Part shown: positions 34,797-46,476 of the stretch, piece after piece
Layout of the letters: each line of letters starts with the position of its first letter
Numbering within the stretch: the first letter of the stretch is position 1
Origin: Lewinella sp. IMCC34191
GTDB taxonomy: Bacteria; Bacteroidota; Bacteroidia; Chitinophagales; Saprospiraceae
NCBI RefSeq assembly: GCF_003390935.1
Contig: NZ_QNQZ01000002.1
Location: 434,001-498,000, forward strand
DNA length: 64,000 nucleotides
Direction of reading: 5' to 3'
The notes under the pieces: generated by a model
What the model saw: only the letters and a program-made list of their open reading frames with translations
The model's database searches: none
What the model was told of the DNA's origin: nothing
Program-made: the position numbers and the translations under genes

Positions 34797-35675
34797 TCAG
34801 CGTCGAATACGCCGCGCAATAGCACGGCGCCGTATAGCAGTGGCTTCAGCCGCTATGTACAAATACCGATCATCATAGATCGCCACCGCCTCGTGCTGCG
34901 TCGGAACGGCCCAGGAGATATTGCGGCGCTCGATATTCCCCTTGAAAAATTCATCTCCGGGGTAGCCGGAAATGGTAATGAGCGATGCAGCACCGGAAGG
35001 GATGAATCCAAGTAATACGCGAAAATTGTACGCGACGAGGTACAGCTCTTTCTTCTCCCGGTCCAGCGTTGCTCCCGTAATGACCCGGCGGGGCAGGTAC
35101 AGGCTGTCGACCAGTTTGGCCTCGTGATTGCCGGGCGTGGCGGGTAGACGGAAATGCTTGATATAGAAGGGTCGGTCTCCGGAGAGGACATCCTTGGTAA
35201 AGAGGTGGAGCTGCCCATCGAGAAACACCATCGCTTCGCAGTTATAATTTCCGGGGTACTGGATGCCGCGTCCGTCCTGGCCGGGGTAGGTGAAGACGAT
35301 GGAGTCGGTCCGCTCGCTCACCGTATCGTAGCGGTAGATGACTTGCTGCTGCCGCAGTCCGCGGTTGTTGCCGAAGTCGCCCAGATAGAGGCGGCCCGCT
35401 TCATCCTGGCAGATATCCTCGTAATCAATGGCGGCGGCGCGCAGGGTATCGACCTTTAATAAGCTACCGGCCATATCCGTGCTATACAAGTACGGGCCGT
35501 CGCCACTGTCGTTGTGCCAGAGCATGCGGCCCTGATCGATCACCAGACCGGAAGCTTCGCGAAGCCGTTGCGGCAGGGAAAACTTACGGGGCGGGTACGT
35601 GCTGCCGCAAGCAGAAAGCAGCAATAGGGCGACGGCGTAGGCAAATAGCCGCACCGAAATCGGGCTGGGGCTCAT
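34797..35675 (-). CDS. lipoprotein with a beta-propeller-like fold
   Basis: The 292-aa protein from ATG 35675 has a lipoprotein signal (ISVRLFAYAVALLLLSAC, Cys23) followed by LREASGLVIDQGRMLWHNDSGD, YLYSTDMAGSLLKV and DYEDICQDEAGRLYLGDFGNN. These repeated strands resemble a blade-type propeller, as seen in SdiA-regulated/NHL-like proteins. No active site can be named. Probably attached to the outer membrane. The open frame extends 32 codons further upstream, but that part lacks any signal-like feature. Confidence 0.7.
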   Translation of the reverse strand: MSPSPISVRLFAYAVALLLLSACGSTYPPRKFSLPQRLREASGLVIDQGRMLWHNDSGDGPYLYSTDMAGSLLKVDTLRAAAIDYEDICQDEAGRLYLGDFGNNRGLRQQQVIYRYDTVSERTDSIVFTYPGQDGRGIQYPGNYNCEAMVFLDGQLHLFTKDVLSGDRPFYIKHFRLPATPGNHEAKLVDSLYLPRRVITGATLDREKKELYLVAYNFRVLLGFIPSGAASLITISGYPGDEFFKGNIERRNISWAVPTQHEAVAIYDDRYLYIAAEATAIRRRAIARRIRR

Positions 35676-35836
35676 GTTGATAAAGGTACTCGTCGCCGAC
35701 GGGTACGGGAGTAGCACTAGTCGTCTGCCTAGCGCTAACTGGTCTGCCGACGGGTCGGAGAGAAAAAGCATTCAACCTATTGTACCACTTCCGAAAAGTC
35801 GATCCTCATAATTCGACCCGCCCCCTCGGCAGATTG

Positions 35837-36856
35837 CTATGACTTATGCAAGGCGGAAGTATAGTTTATTTGATAATCTTCTTCATTCTTTACGCAAGCG
35901 TAGATCGTACGGCAAAGTTTGTTTCTCAGCGCATTGAGCACCTGTAGGTGGGTCTTGCCTTCTTGCCGTTTACGTTGATAGTATGCGCGGTGAATGGGAG
36001 AGTTTGTCATGGCGCTGAAGGCTGCCTGGTGGAAGGCGGTTTTCAGGCTTAGGTTGACTTTCTTCGAGGTACGGGCCTTGCGATGAATGGATGTTCCCGA
36101 GCGGTGCTCGTTCGGGCGTAGTCCGGCGTAGTTGGCACACGCCTTGGCCGTTGATATCTTCTGCAGAAAACCGGTTTCCAACAGCACCACCACGGTGTTT
36201 TTCGGCCCGAAGCCGAAGCAGGAGCGCACGCGTCGGTAAATGGGTTGAAGCTCCCCATCCGCTTCGATGAGTTGCTGGACTTTAGCTTCTACCAAGGCGA
36301 TCACCTTATCGAGTTTGGCGATCGCCTGCTGGATGGCTCGGCTGACTGCTTTATCCAGCGGCTCCTTGTCCAGGGCAAGGCTGTTTTTCAGCGAAGTGGC
36401 CATGCTTTGCCGGTTTTTGATGAGGTTGCGCCGCCGCCGCTGTAGTCCCTCGATCTGCGCCAGCACCTTGCGGTCGGGCACCCACAGCTGCAGGCGATAG
36501 GCGCGCTCCAGCCCGTAAATACTGATGCTACGGGCGTCCCCGTCGTCCGTTTTGTCCAACTGCCGGCTGGCCGACTTGTTGATGCGCAGGGCATCTTCCA
36601 GGCACACGCTCAGTCCCGCCCGGTGGGCCAGTTTAACCAGTAGGTGAGAGTATAGGCCGGTGTGCTCGACCAGACAGAACACCTCCTTTGGGGCACAGCT
36701 CAGCAGCGTGGGGAGCTGTCCACACCACTGCTTGATGGCCTCGGGCTCATTGGGGATAAGGCCCTCGTGGATTAGTTCGGCCTGCTGGGTATGAATACAG
36801 TAGGTGAGGGTGTCCGGGGATACATCCCAGCCGACGAAGAATCGATAATTAGCCAT
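35837..36856 (-). CDS. IS110-family transposase (DEDD/serine recombinase)
   Basis: The 339-aa protein has the N-terminal RuvC-like DEDD domain: Asp11 in FVGWDVSPD, Glu near residue 64 in CLVEHTGLY, and Asp residues in KTDDGDARSI near 103-107. The C-terminal Transposase_20 domain has GLRPNEHRSGTSIHRKARTSKK, where the serine of the RSG motif is the expected nucleophile. IS110 enzymes cut and join with guidance from a bridge RNA made from the element's non-coding end. The ORF is intact and full-length, so the element may be active. Long non-coding DNA lies only on the 5' side, which fits the IS110 rather than the IS1111 subgroup. Confidence 0.93.
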   Translation of the reverse strand: MANYRFFVGWDVSPDTLTYCIHTQQAELIHEGLIPNEPEAIKQWCGQLPTLLSCAPKEVFCLVEHTGLYSHLLVKLAHRAGLSVCLEDALRINKSASRQLDKTDDGDARSISIYGLERAYRLQLWVPDRKVLAQIEGLQRRRRNLIKNRQSMATSLKNSLALDKEPLDKAVSRAIQQAIAKLDKVIALVEAKVQQLIEADGELQPIYRRVRSCFGFGPKNTVVVLLETGFLQKISTAKACANYAGLRPNEHRSGTSIHRKARTSKKVNLSLKTAFHQAAFSAMTNSPIHRAYYQRKRQEGKTHLQVLNALRNKLCRTIYACVKNEEDYQINYTSALHKS

Positions 36857-36879
36857 AATTTAGTGGCGTTTGAAGCTAC

Positions 36880-37100
36880 GGCGAACCGTGTACGCTGCCC
36901 ACCCCTGTCCTTTAGCGGGTTTTACTCCCGGGATTGCTATACGGGTTGGGGCAGCGAACAGTCCTGAGGGGTCGGTATCTGCCCATGGGTTAGGAGCCCA
37001 AGACGAAGTAGTGACTTACCCCCAGGCTGGTTCGTCGTGGTGAATAAAGCGGGTGAAGTCCAGAAGATAGCCTAAGCCAGACAAGCGCTACGCTGAAAAG
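36880..37100 (-). ncRNA. candidate bridge RNA of the IS110 element
   Basis: In IS110-group elements the bridge RNA is transcribed from the left non-coding end, upstream of and in the same sense as the transposase. This stretch holds the strongest secondary structure of the region: 8-bp arms at 36893-36900/36949-36956 and a 9-of-10 stem at 36998-37007/37031-37040 closing a 23-base loop. Large loops on stems are what the target- and donor-binding loops need. Boundaries and guides are not resolved. Confidence 0.35.
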
Positions 37101-37238
37101 CCAAACCCAACAACTGCAGCGCGGGCGGCAAGCCTACAAACCGGACACAACGAAGTTAAAGGACGAGCTGCCGCTCGGCGGACCAGGAGGCGGGCCAACC
37201 GACACAACCACCCACCAACTTGATGGGTTGTTAAGGCT
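37101..37238. other. left end of IS110 element and uvrA leader
   Basis: The transposase-uvrA gap is 382 bases in all. This part has a 5-bp hairpin (37164-37168/37173-37177) and C/A-rich runs near uvrA. No TAnnTTTG box in front of uvrA is visible. Confidence 0.35.
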
Positions 37239-40142
<2,904 letters not shown>

Positions 40143-40184
40143 CAACACGCTGGTTTCTTTATATTCACCGGAAATAAGCATCCT

Positions 40185-42356
40185 ATGACTCCCCAGATCC
40201 TGGTGCAATCGTATGCACTGGTGCTGGTTACCGATCGGGACACCCTCGCTATAAAGGCCGTCAGTGCACACTCCGACGATCAGTTCGGCCGGAGCGCGGA
40301 GGAGTTGCTCGGCTCGACCCTGCATGACTTCGTACCCGAAAAGGTCATCTCGGAGATACAGGACTCCCTTTCGGAGAATTTTCCCGCCATAGTCAAACTG
40401 ATCGACCCGGAAGGATGGAAACCGGGAAATTATCAGCTGGTCGTCCGCACCGTCGGGGCGGAACTGGTAATAGAAATCGAGCCGCGCCGGACCTGGCCGC
40501 ACGCGGGCGACTACGCCGCCCGGCTCAATGATTTCACCGCCGAGTTGGAAGCCCAGTCGGATTTAGATGACCTACTGGAGAGACTTTGTGAGGGGCTAAT
40601 CTACCATTTCGACTTTGACCGGGCCATCGTCATTCAGTTTGACGATATCCAGAACGCGACGGTCACCCACCAGGCCCAGAAGCCCGGGCAGACCTCTCTT
40701 CTCAACGTACGGTACGTAGAGAAGGACATTCCCATGGTCGAGCGGAAAAGTCAGCTTACGGAAACCGTATACGTTTATACGGACAATGAGAAAGCCTTGG
40801 TGGAAATTCAGGGAGAAGTCAGCGATGAAGTGCGAACCGTGCTGGAAGCACACAGCGCCGCCCGCAGACCGAATCGCAATATTCTTCGCTTCCTGACCGA
40901 TAGTGGCTACAGTACCCTCAGTTACATTAGTCTGGTCATTGATGGAAAGCTGTGGGGCTCCGTCTACCTGCACAATCGCAACTCCTTCTATGTGGACTAT
41001 CAGATGCGCGCCTTTATGCGGGTCATCGGTCGCGTTGCCCAGCAGCGAGCGGCCTACCACCTTCATTATCGCAGACTGCGCATGCAGAAGACGGCGAACG
41101 AGGTGCGCGATCGCCTGTACGATCAGGTCGCCAAAGCGAATTCCCTGGCGGAAGGCCTGTTGGAGGGAGATATTACGGCGCTGGATCTGATCGAAGGGAC
41201 ACCCGGCGTAGCCCTCTGCTCCGATCAGGAATTAACCTGCTTCGGAACTACACCGGAAGTAAATGATATAAATGTCATCATAGACTGGCTTCAAAAAGAA
41301 ATTGGCGATGATAAGATCTGGTCTACCGATCAGCTAAAAGAACACTTACCAGCCGCCCACGATCTTACCGATACGGCGGCGGGCATATTGTACCTTCCCC
41401 TCGATACCGCCGCAAACCAATGGGTTCTGTGGTTTCGTCCGGAAACGGTGGAAACCATCACTTACGGAAGCCAGGCCGACATCACCGGCGTGGAGGGCGA
41501 ACGTTCTTACGAGATGACCTCGGAAACCTGCTATAACTGCTCCCTTCCGTGGACCCAAGACCAACTCGGCACCGCGCAAGGTTTACAATGGTTTGTCCAG
41601 CAGGTGGTCATGGAACGCTACGCCAGCGTACGCCACAGTAATAAATTACTACGCGAAGCCTACGAAGACCTGGAGATATTCAGCTACGCCGTAGGTCACG
41701 ATCTGCGCGCGCCCCTGCGGGGAATCAGTAGCTATGCCGACATTCTACACGAGGAATATAACAACCAACTGGGCGATCCGGGGCGACAGTACCTGCACAT
41801 CATCCGGCAAAATGCCAGTCGCATGCGGCTGTTTATGGATGACCTGCTATCCCTGAACCGAATCGATCGTCGACAGATGGTCGTCAATCAACTATCCATC
41901 CGTAACCTCGTAGACCGCGTGCTGCGCGATCTCGTTAATTTTGATGACCAGCAGATTGCCTGCGAGGTGCACCGGGAAATTCCCGACATCCACGGCGACC
42001 GGAATTATCTGCTGATCGTCTTTACCAACCTCATTTCCAACGCCCTCAAGTATAGTGCCGAAGCTCGCGAACCCCGGGTGGAAGTGGGCTTCACCGGAGA
42101 ATACCGCGACGGCTGCCCCGTCTTTTACGTCGAGGATAACGGCATCGGCATCCCCGAGGACCAGCACGACCGCATTTTCGACCTTTTCGCTCGCTCGTCC
42201 AACAGTGGTGATTACGAAGGAACCGGTATTGGCCTGGCTCTAGTCCAGCGGATCATTCGTTTCCACGAGGGAAGAATCTGGCTGGAAAGCGAGGTAGACA
42301 GAGGGACTAAATTTATGTTCTACACGGGAGTCGGCTGCGAAGAACAAGCCGAATAG
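40185..42356 (+). CDS. phytochrome-like sensor histidine kinase
   Basis: The 723-aa protein follows the bacteriophytochrome plan: a PAS-like start (residues 1-95), a GAF domain (about 115-300, with ISLVIDGKLWGSVYLHN), a PHY-type domain (about 310-475), then HisKA with phospho-His505 in AVGHDLRAPLRG and an ATPase domain (NALKY, DNGIGIPEDQHD, GTGIGLALV). The protein begins right inside the PAS region, so the usual N-terminal biliverdin-binding cysteine is missing. The GAF segment RPNRNILRFL has no histidine where phytochromes hold the chromophore. It may no longer sense light. The gene has no adjacent response regulator and follows uvrA by 42 bases. Confidence 0.85.
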   Translation: MTPQILVQSYALVLVTDRDTLAIKAVSAHSDDQFGRSAEELLGSTLHDFVPEKVISEIQDSLSENFPAIVKLIDPEGWKPGNYQLVVRTVGAELVIEIEPRRTWPHAGDYAARLNDFTAELEAQSDLDDLLERLCEGLIYHFDFDRAIVIQFDDIQNATVTHQAQKPGQTSLLNVRYVEKDIPMVERKSQLTETVYVYTDNEKALVEIQGEVSDEVRTVLEAHSAARRPNRNILRFLTDSGYSTLSYISLVIDGKLWGSVYLHNRNSFYVDYQMRAFMRVIGRVAQQRAAYHLHYRRLRMQKTANEVRDRLYDQVAKANSLAEGLLEGDITALDLIEGTPGVALCSDQELTCFGTTPEVNDINVIIDWLQKEIGDDKIWSTDQLKEHLPAAHDLTDTAAGILYLPLDTAANQWVLWFRPETVETITYGSQADITGVEGERSYEMTSETCYNCSLPWTQDQLGTAQGLQWFVQQVVMERYASVRHSNKLLREAYEDLEIFSYAVGHDLRAPLRGISSYADILHEEYNNQLGDPGRQYLHIIRQNASRMRLFMDDLLSLNRIDRRQMVVNQLSIRNLVDRVLRDLVNFDDQQIACEVHREIPDIHGDRNYLLIVFTNLISNALKYSAEAREPRVEVGFTGEYRDGCPVFYVEDNGIGIPEDQHDRIFDLFARSSNSGDYEGTGIGLALVQRIIRFHEGRIWLESEVDRGTKFMFYTGVGCEEQAE

Positions 42357-42379
42357 TGCGCTGGTCCTACCTTTTCCTT

Positions 42380-43306
42380 CTATCCGAAATTGAGTTGTTT
42401 TAGGTAGGCCGCGTCAACCTCCGCGGCTTCCAATGGCGTACCGGAGGGGTAGCGCTCCTGTTCCACGATGTAGTACTCCATCCCCTGCTCCTGGGCAACG
42501 GCCAGCACCTCGGCAAAATCGATGGACCCGGTCCCCAGATCCACCGAGGCTTCGCTTTCCTCCGGATCGGCGCCGGTCTCGCGGTCCTTGACGTGGCAAA
42601 GCATCCATTTCCCGGGGTATTTGTTCAGGTAATCGATGGGGTCAGCACCACCGGTGACCACCCAGTAGATGTCCATCTCGTAATCGACGGTATCGTCGGT
42701 GTTTTCCATCATGAAGTCCTGCGGAACGATCCCGTAGACATTCTCGAAGCTGTACCCGTGGTTGTGGTAGGCGAAGCGGATACCGTTTTCGGCGCAGATG
42801 CGGCCCCGGTCGTTGAACTTGTCCACCACGCCCTGCCAGGCCTCCTTACTATCCTGCGCCCCGATGTAGGGGCAAATGAGGTAGTCCATCCCGATCTCTG
42901 CGGCCTGCCGGGCCTTCTCCTCGAAGTTTTCGTCGATGTTGCAGTGGCTGGAAACCATGGTCAGGCCCAGGCTGTCGAGGTAATCCTTGAACTCCGTATG
43001 CTCCATGCCCCAGAACATGCCCTGGTCGCCCTCGTAGCCTTCGATCTGCGTGTACCCGTAATCGGCAAGTTTAGCCAGTGTGCCCTTCGGATCCTGGGGC
43101 AATACGTCGCGCAGGGTGTACAGCTGGATCCCGAAAGCCTCGAGGGTACCATTCCCGGCGGCCGGTGTCGTTTCTTCCGCTCCGTCGCTCGCGGAGGTAG
43201 CTTCCGCTGATTCGTTACCCGAGCCGCAGGCCCATGCGGGCAACAGCAGCGAGGCGGCGCCGTACTTGGCGGATTGGCGGAGAAACTTGCGGCGATCGGT
43301 CATCAT
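42380..43306 (-). CDS. exported TIM-barrel sugar isomerase/epimerase-like protein
   Basis: The protein is about 308 aa and starts with a twin-arginine signal (DRRKFLRQSAKYGAASLLLPAWAC), followed by a low-complexity Ser/Glu/Ala linker. The rest is an AP-endonuclease-2-type barrel (xylose-isomerase-like): LADYGYTQIEGYEGD, FAYHNHGYSFE, DIYWVVTGGADPIDY and MLCHVKDRE match the metal-binding edges. Related enzymes isomerise or epimerise sugars or inositols. The start at 43306 (codon 9 of the open frame) puts the Tat motif near the N-terminus. A cysteine after the signal could also be a lipidation site. Confidence 0.8.
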   Translation of the reverse strand: MMTDRRKFLRQSAKYGAASLLLPAWACGSGNESAEATSASDGAEETTPAAGNGTLEAFGIQLYTLRDVLPQDPKGTLAKLADYGYTQIEGYEGDQGMFWGMEHTEFKDYLDSLGLTMVSSHCNIDENFEEKARQAAEIGMDYLICPYIGAQDSKEAWQGVVDKFNDRGRICAENGIRFAYHNHGYSFENVYGIVPQDFMMENTDDTVDYEMDIYWVVTGGADPIDYLNKYPGKWMLCHVKDRETGADPEESEASVDLGTGSIDFAEVLAVAQEQGMEYYIVEQERYPSGTPLEAAEVDAAYLKQLNFG

Positions 43307-43356
43307 GCGGAATACGTTGGTTTGCGGCATTAATGTAGCTAATTCTCCTTTTATCG

Positions 43357-43372
43357 CGACGGAGCGCAGGTA
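43357..43372 (-). repeat. copy of the ACCTGCGCTCC motif, minus strand
   Basis: ACCTGCGCTCCGTCGC, one mismatch to the others, 50 bases upstream of the TIM-barrel gene start and in its sense. Confidence 0.55.
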
Positions 43373-43399
43373 TAGTGCCCCCTCTTGGATCCGAACCGT

Positions 43400-44134
43400 T
43401 CACGTTGCGACCAACAGCGTAGCATAGGCCCCCACCCCTCCGATAAAGGCCCAGAGGTTACTCCGTCGCTCCTCCGGCAGTTCTTCCTTCAGGACGTTCA
43501 TGATCACGCCCCCGGCCAGAAAAGAGAAGATCATGCCGATAAAGACTTCCGGTATTCGCCCCAGCAGACCCAATACCCACCCGCCAATCAGCGCACCGAC
43601 CACCAGCCAGCGCCCGCGGGTCTTGTATATCTCCCGGTAATGATCGTACAGCCCGTAGTCCGTGACCATAAAGTGGAAGGCCATCGCGACGACGAAATAG
43701 AGGAGTCCGAGATCGGTCTGATCTTCCCGCCACACCAGCAGGTAACCGATGATGCCGTTATAGAGCATGAAGGAGGCCATGTGGATCCAGAAGATCCGCA
43801 CGTCGTGGTGCGTGTGGTCATTGTCGGGATCGCGCTTCGTATCCCGCGCCCGCTTGGCCGCCCGTTCGAGCGCGTAAAAGGTGACGAGTCCGAGCAAGGC
43901 GAAACTGTAAACGTGGTGCTCCAGGTAGGAGAACCATTCGATGCGCTCGGTTTCGGCAAGCACTTCTTGGTATTCGGCGAATTCCGGTAATACATGGAGG
44001 AAGATGTAGGTGACCGAAGTGCCGCCCGCCAGGGAAAGCCACCGACTGCGGGGTATGCGAGACAGGCGTAGATATCCTACGAAAAGGTGTACGCTCACTA
44101 AAAGTGAAATAGAAAGAACGGATAGCAACGGCAT
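43400..44134 (-). CDS. ZIP-like integral membrane protein
   Basis: The 244-aa protein has about seven hydrophobic helices. Segment SLAGGTSVTYIFLHVLPEF and the C-terminal FSFLAGGVIMNVLKEELPEE match the metal-passage helices of ZIP-family transporters (a small glycine-rich turn followed by His/Glu). The cytosolic loop DPDNDHTHHD is His-rich, as in many zinc transporters. Function as a divalent-metal transporter is inferred. The ATG at 44134 was preferred to an upstream GTG because it starts at the first membrane helix. Confidence 0.6.
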   Translation of the reverse strand: MPLLSVLSISLLVSVHLFVGYLRLSRIPRSRWLSLAGGTSVTYIFLHVLPEFAEYQEVLAETERIEWFSYLEHHVYSFALLGLVTFYALERAAKRARDTKRDPDNDHTHHDVRIFWIHMASFMLYNGIIGYLLVWREDQTDLGLLYFVVAMAFHFMVTDYGLYDHYREIYKTRGRWLVVGALIGGWVLGLLGRIPEVFIGMIFSFLAGGVIMNVLKEELPEERRSNLWAFIGGVGAYATLLVAT

Positions 44135-44193
44135 CAGCCGAAAGTAAGGCTCCGGATTGATTTTGAAGCTCCCCACCTACCTGGCCGGTTTCT

Positions 44194-44211
44194 ACCTGCG
44201 CTCCGCCGCCC
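44194..44211 (+). repeat. copy of the ACCTGCGCTCC motif in a divergent promoter region
   Basis: Full 18-base form, 33 bases upstream of the oxidoreductase start at 44245 and 60 bases upstream of the ZIP-like start on the other strand. Confidence 0.6.
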
Positions 44212-44244
44212 TCCTTTGCCGTCAGCTAGTATCTTAAGCCCGCT

Positions 44245-45279
44245 ATGACGAATATACCCATTACCGTAGGGCTGATCGGATTCGGCCTTTCCGGTCGTTA
44301 CCTGCAGGCTCCCTTCTATCGCGCGCACGCCGGCTTCCAGGTTGCGCGGGTAGTGACCAGCCGCCGCGACGAACTACAGGCCGAATTTCCTGACCTGGAA
44401 CCGACCACAGATCTGGACACCGTGCTGGCCGACGACCGGATCGATCTGGTGAGCATTGCCACCCCAAACGCCACGCATTACGAGTTCGCCAAAGCCGCCC
44501 TGGAAGCCGGTAAGCACGTGCTGGTCGACAAACCCGCCTGCGCCACCGCCGCCCAGCTGCGGGAGCTGCGCGACCTGGCCGGTAAGCAAGGGCTGCAGCT
44601 GTTTGTATTCCAGAACCGGCGTTGGGACAGCGATTTCCTGACCGTACGTGACGTGGTCAAAGGCGGTGCACTGGGAGAATTGGTCAACTACGAAGCCCGC
44701 TACGACCGCTGGAAGCCCGAACCGAACGCCAAGCCCTGGAAGGAAAAGCCGGGTGCCGCCGCGGGCATGCTCTTCGATCTCGGAGCCCATATCATCGACC
44801 AGGCGATCGTACTGTTCGGGCGTCCGACAGCCATCAGCGGCGCGACCTTGACGCAGCGCGATAATTCTAACATCTCTGACGCATTTGACATCCAACTTAC
44901 CTACGACGGGCCGATGCGCGTGCACCTGTCTTGTAGTCTGCTGGTACGGGAGCCTACTCCCCGCTATACCCTCCACGGCAAGCAGGGCAGTTTCGTGAAG
45001 TACGGCATCGACGTTCAGGAGGACCAGTTACGAGCCGGCATTTTACCGGATCACGAGCACTTCGGGGAAGAGCCGGCCGAGCAGCATGGATTACTCCACA
45101 CTGAAACGAATGGCCTGACCGTGCGCGGACCGGTACAAACGCGCAGCGGACACTGGATGGGCCTATTCGATAATATGTATGAAGTGATCACCGGCGGGGC
45201 GGAACCCGCGGTACCGCTTGAAGACGTGATCCTCCAGTTGGAGATCATTGAAGCGATTCCGGTATTGCCGGTCGATTAG
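44245..45279 (+). CDS. Gfo/Idh/MocA-family oxidoreductase
   Basis: The 344-aa protein has the NAD(P)-binding motif GLIGFGLSGRYLQAPFY at residues 9-25, the VDKPACA lysine-proline motif near residue 95 and the C-terminal barrel DLGAHIIDQAIVLFG. It is a classic member of the inositol- and sugar-dehydrogenase group; substrate is unknown. Standard length. Its stop shares bases with the convergent membrane-protein gene (45276-45279). Confidence 0.9.
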   Translation: MTNIPITVGLIGFGLSGRYLQAPFYRAHAGFQVARVVTSRRDELQAEFPDLEPTTDLDTVLADDRIDLVSIATPNATHYEFAKAALEAGKHVLVDKPACATAAQLRELRDLAGKQGLQLFVFQNRRWDSDFLTVRDVVKGGALGELVNYEARYDRWKPEPNAKPWKEKPGAAAGMLFDLGAHIIDQAIVLFGRPTAISGATLTQRDNSNISDAFDIQLTYDGPMRVHLSCSLLVREPTPRYTLHGKQGSFVKYGIDVQEDQLRAGILPDHEHFGEEPAEQHGLLHTETNGLTVRGPVQTRSGHWMGLFDNMYEVITGGAEPAVPLEDVILQLEIIEAIPVLPVD

Positions 45280-45920
45280 GCTGGCTGGCTCTGCTCTCCG
45301 AAGACCAGGACATCCTCGGCTTCCAAAGCGCCGTGGGGTTGGGGGGACCGGCGGGCCAGTCGATTGACCCGTGGCTGGACCAACCAGATACCCACGGGGA
45401 AAAGCCAGATTTGCAGACTCAGCTGAATGAGCTCGTGGGTAGTGGGTTCCCGCTCCTCCTCCGCCGTAATGATCAGATCGGCCACGTAGGCGGCACAGTA
45501 GAGGTGGGCGACCATCCATACCGACAGCAGTGGCAGCAGGGTCCAGAACAGCAGGGTGAAAGTGTTGGATGCGTCCAGAATAAGGAGGGTATCGCCACTA
45601 TAGGCGAAACTGCTGACGCAGAGTACCGCCAACGTAATCAGTACCGCTCCGAAGCCGATGGTCGACCGGCGGAACTCCCGCGCTATACGCTGCTGCAGGC
45701 CATGACCTACTGACCAGGTCCAACCGTACATCACCGCGCCGATGGCGAGCGAACCCGCGAAGGAAAGGTAGTACGGCCAGGCGGGAAGGGCTTCCAGGCT
45801 GTCGAATTTGGCGACGTTGGATACGGATACGGCCGTACCCAGCAATTGCATCAGGAAGGGAATCCCGAAGGACAAAGTGAATAATTGCCAGTGGCGCGCG
45901 CGGAGGAACTTCTCGGTCAT
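45276..45920 (-). CDS. multi-pass membrane protein, unknown
   Basis: The 214-aa protein has about five hydrophobic helices, starting MTEKFLRARHWQLFTLSFGIPFLMQLLG from ATG 45920. It ends in a charged tail. I recognise no transporter or enzyme signature; the open frame is longer upstream but the first part is not conserved-looking. It is convergent with the oxidoreductase gene and followed upstream by 240 bases before the next gene. Confidence 0.6.
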   Translation of the reverse strand: MTEKFLRARHWQLFTLSFGIPFLMQLLGTAVSVSNVAKFDSLEALPAWPYYLSFAGSLAIGAVMYGWTWSVGHGLQQRIAREFRRSTIGFGAVLITLAVLCVSSFAYSGDTLLILDASNTFTLLFWTLLPLLSVWMVAHLYCAAYVADLIITAEEEREPTTHELIQLSLQIWLFPVGIWLVQPRVNRLARRSPQPHGALEAEDVLVFGEQSQPA

Positions 45921-46161
45921 ATGATCGATCTTGATTAGGGTAAACACGAATGGAATCGCTCCCCAATAGAGGGTTATTCCACACCAAAAAAAACGAATAT
46001 CCCTGGACCAAAGTACCCCCCGCCCCACCACATGGCTCTACTTACCAGCACTTTTCGGACCTGAAGTCTTCGTCCGGTGTCGATCTATCTACCGCAAATC
46101 AAATCGATTAGCAAATACCTTTCCAGCCCAGTCACCCGGGGGCTTGGCGCGCGCATGCGGT

Positions 46162-46428
46162 CTATCCCCGCGTCACGAACTCATAATCCTTTTTGAAGTC
46201 GGTCGTATTGTAGGAAAGCGCCAGCTGCCGCAATTCGAAATGGTCGAAAAAGGTATTCCAACTGATCTCCCGTAGGTTGGCGTCGCTGCGATTTTCCGGC
46301 CAGATGATCGCCAGCGGGCGGCTATCGTTAGCGGTGGTAGCTTCTTCGATCACTCCGGGTACGCCGTTGTGTTTCTCGGCCCATTGCCGGATGGTAGTGT
46401 GTTCGGTGGTGGTGGCGTTGGTAGCCAT
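46162..46428 (-). CDS. 88-aa protein, paralogue of the next gene
   Basis: The product (TIRQWAEKHNGVPGVIEEAT... LREISWNTFFDHFELRQLALSY) belongs to a small family widespread in bacteria and often mislabelled as a glucan branching enzyme. It is soluble, acidic and has a conserved EISWxxFFxxFxxxxLAL core. Function is not known. It lies 48 bases downstream of its paralogue and is clearly a tandem duplicate, though now fairly diverged in the middle. Confidence 0.75.
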   Translation of the reverse strand: MATNATTTEHTTIRQWAEKHNGVPGVIEEATTANDSRPLAIIWPENRSDANLREISWNTFFDHFELRQLALSYNTTDFKKDYEFVTRG

Positions 46429-46476
46429 AGGTCTGTCTTACTAGAATGTGATAAAAATGCAAAGGAGAGAAAACGG

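Larger units (their letters stand above)
35780..37230 (-). mobile_element. IS110-family insertion element (ends approximate)
   Basis: Transposase plus flanking non-coding DNA. IS110-group elements lack terminal inverted repeats and long target duplications, so the ends cannot be placed by eye. The right end lies between the transposase stop and the lipoprotein gene, the left end before the uvrA start at 37239. The element sits immediately upstream of uvrA and may have replaced part of its promoter. Confidence 0.6.

Noticed and set aside
36600-37230. Terminal inverted repeats for the insertion element
   Set aside because: None found; this agrees with the IS110 group, so exact ends were not claimed.
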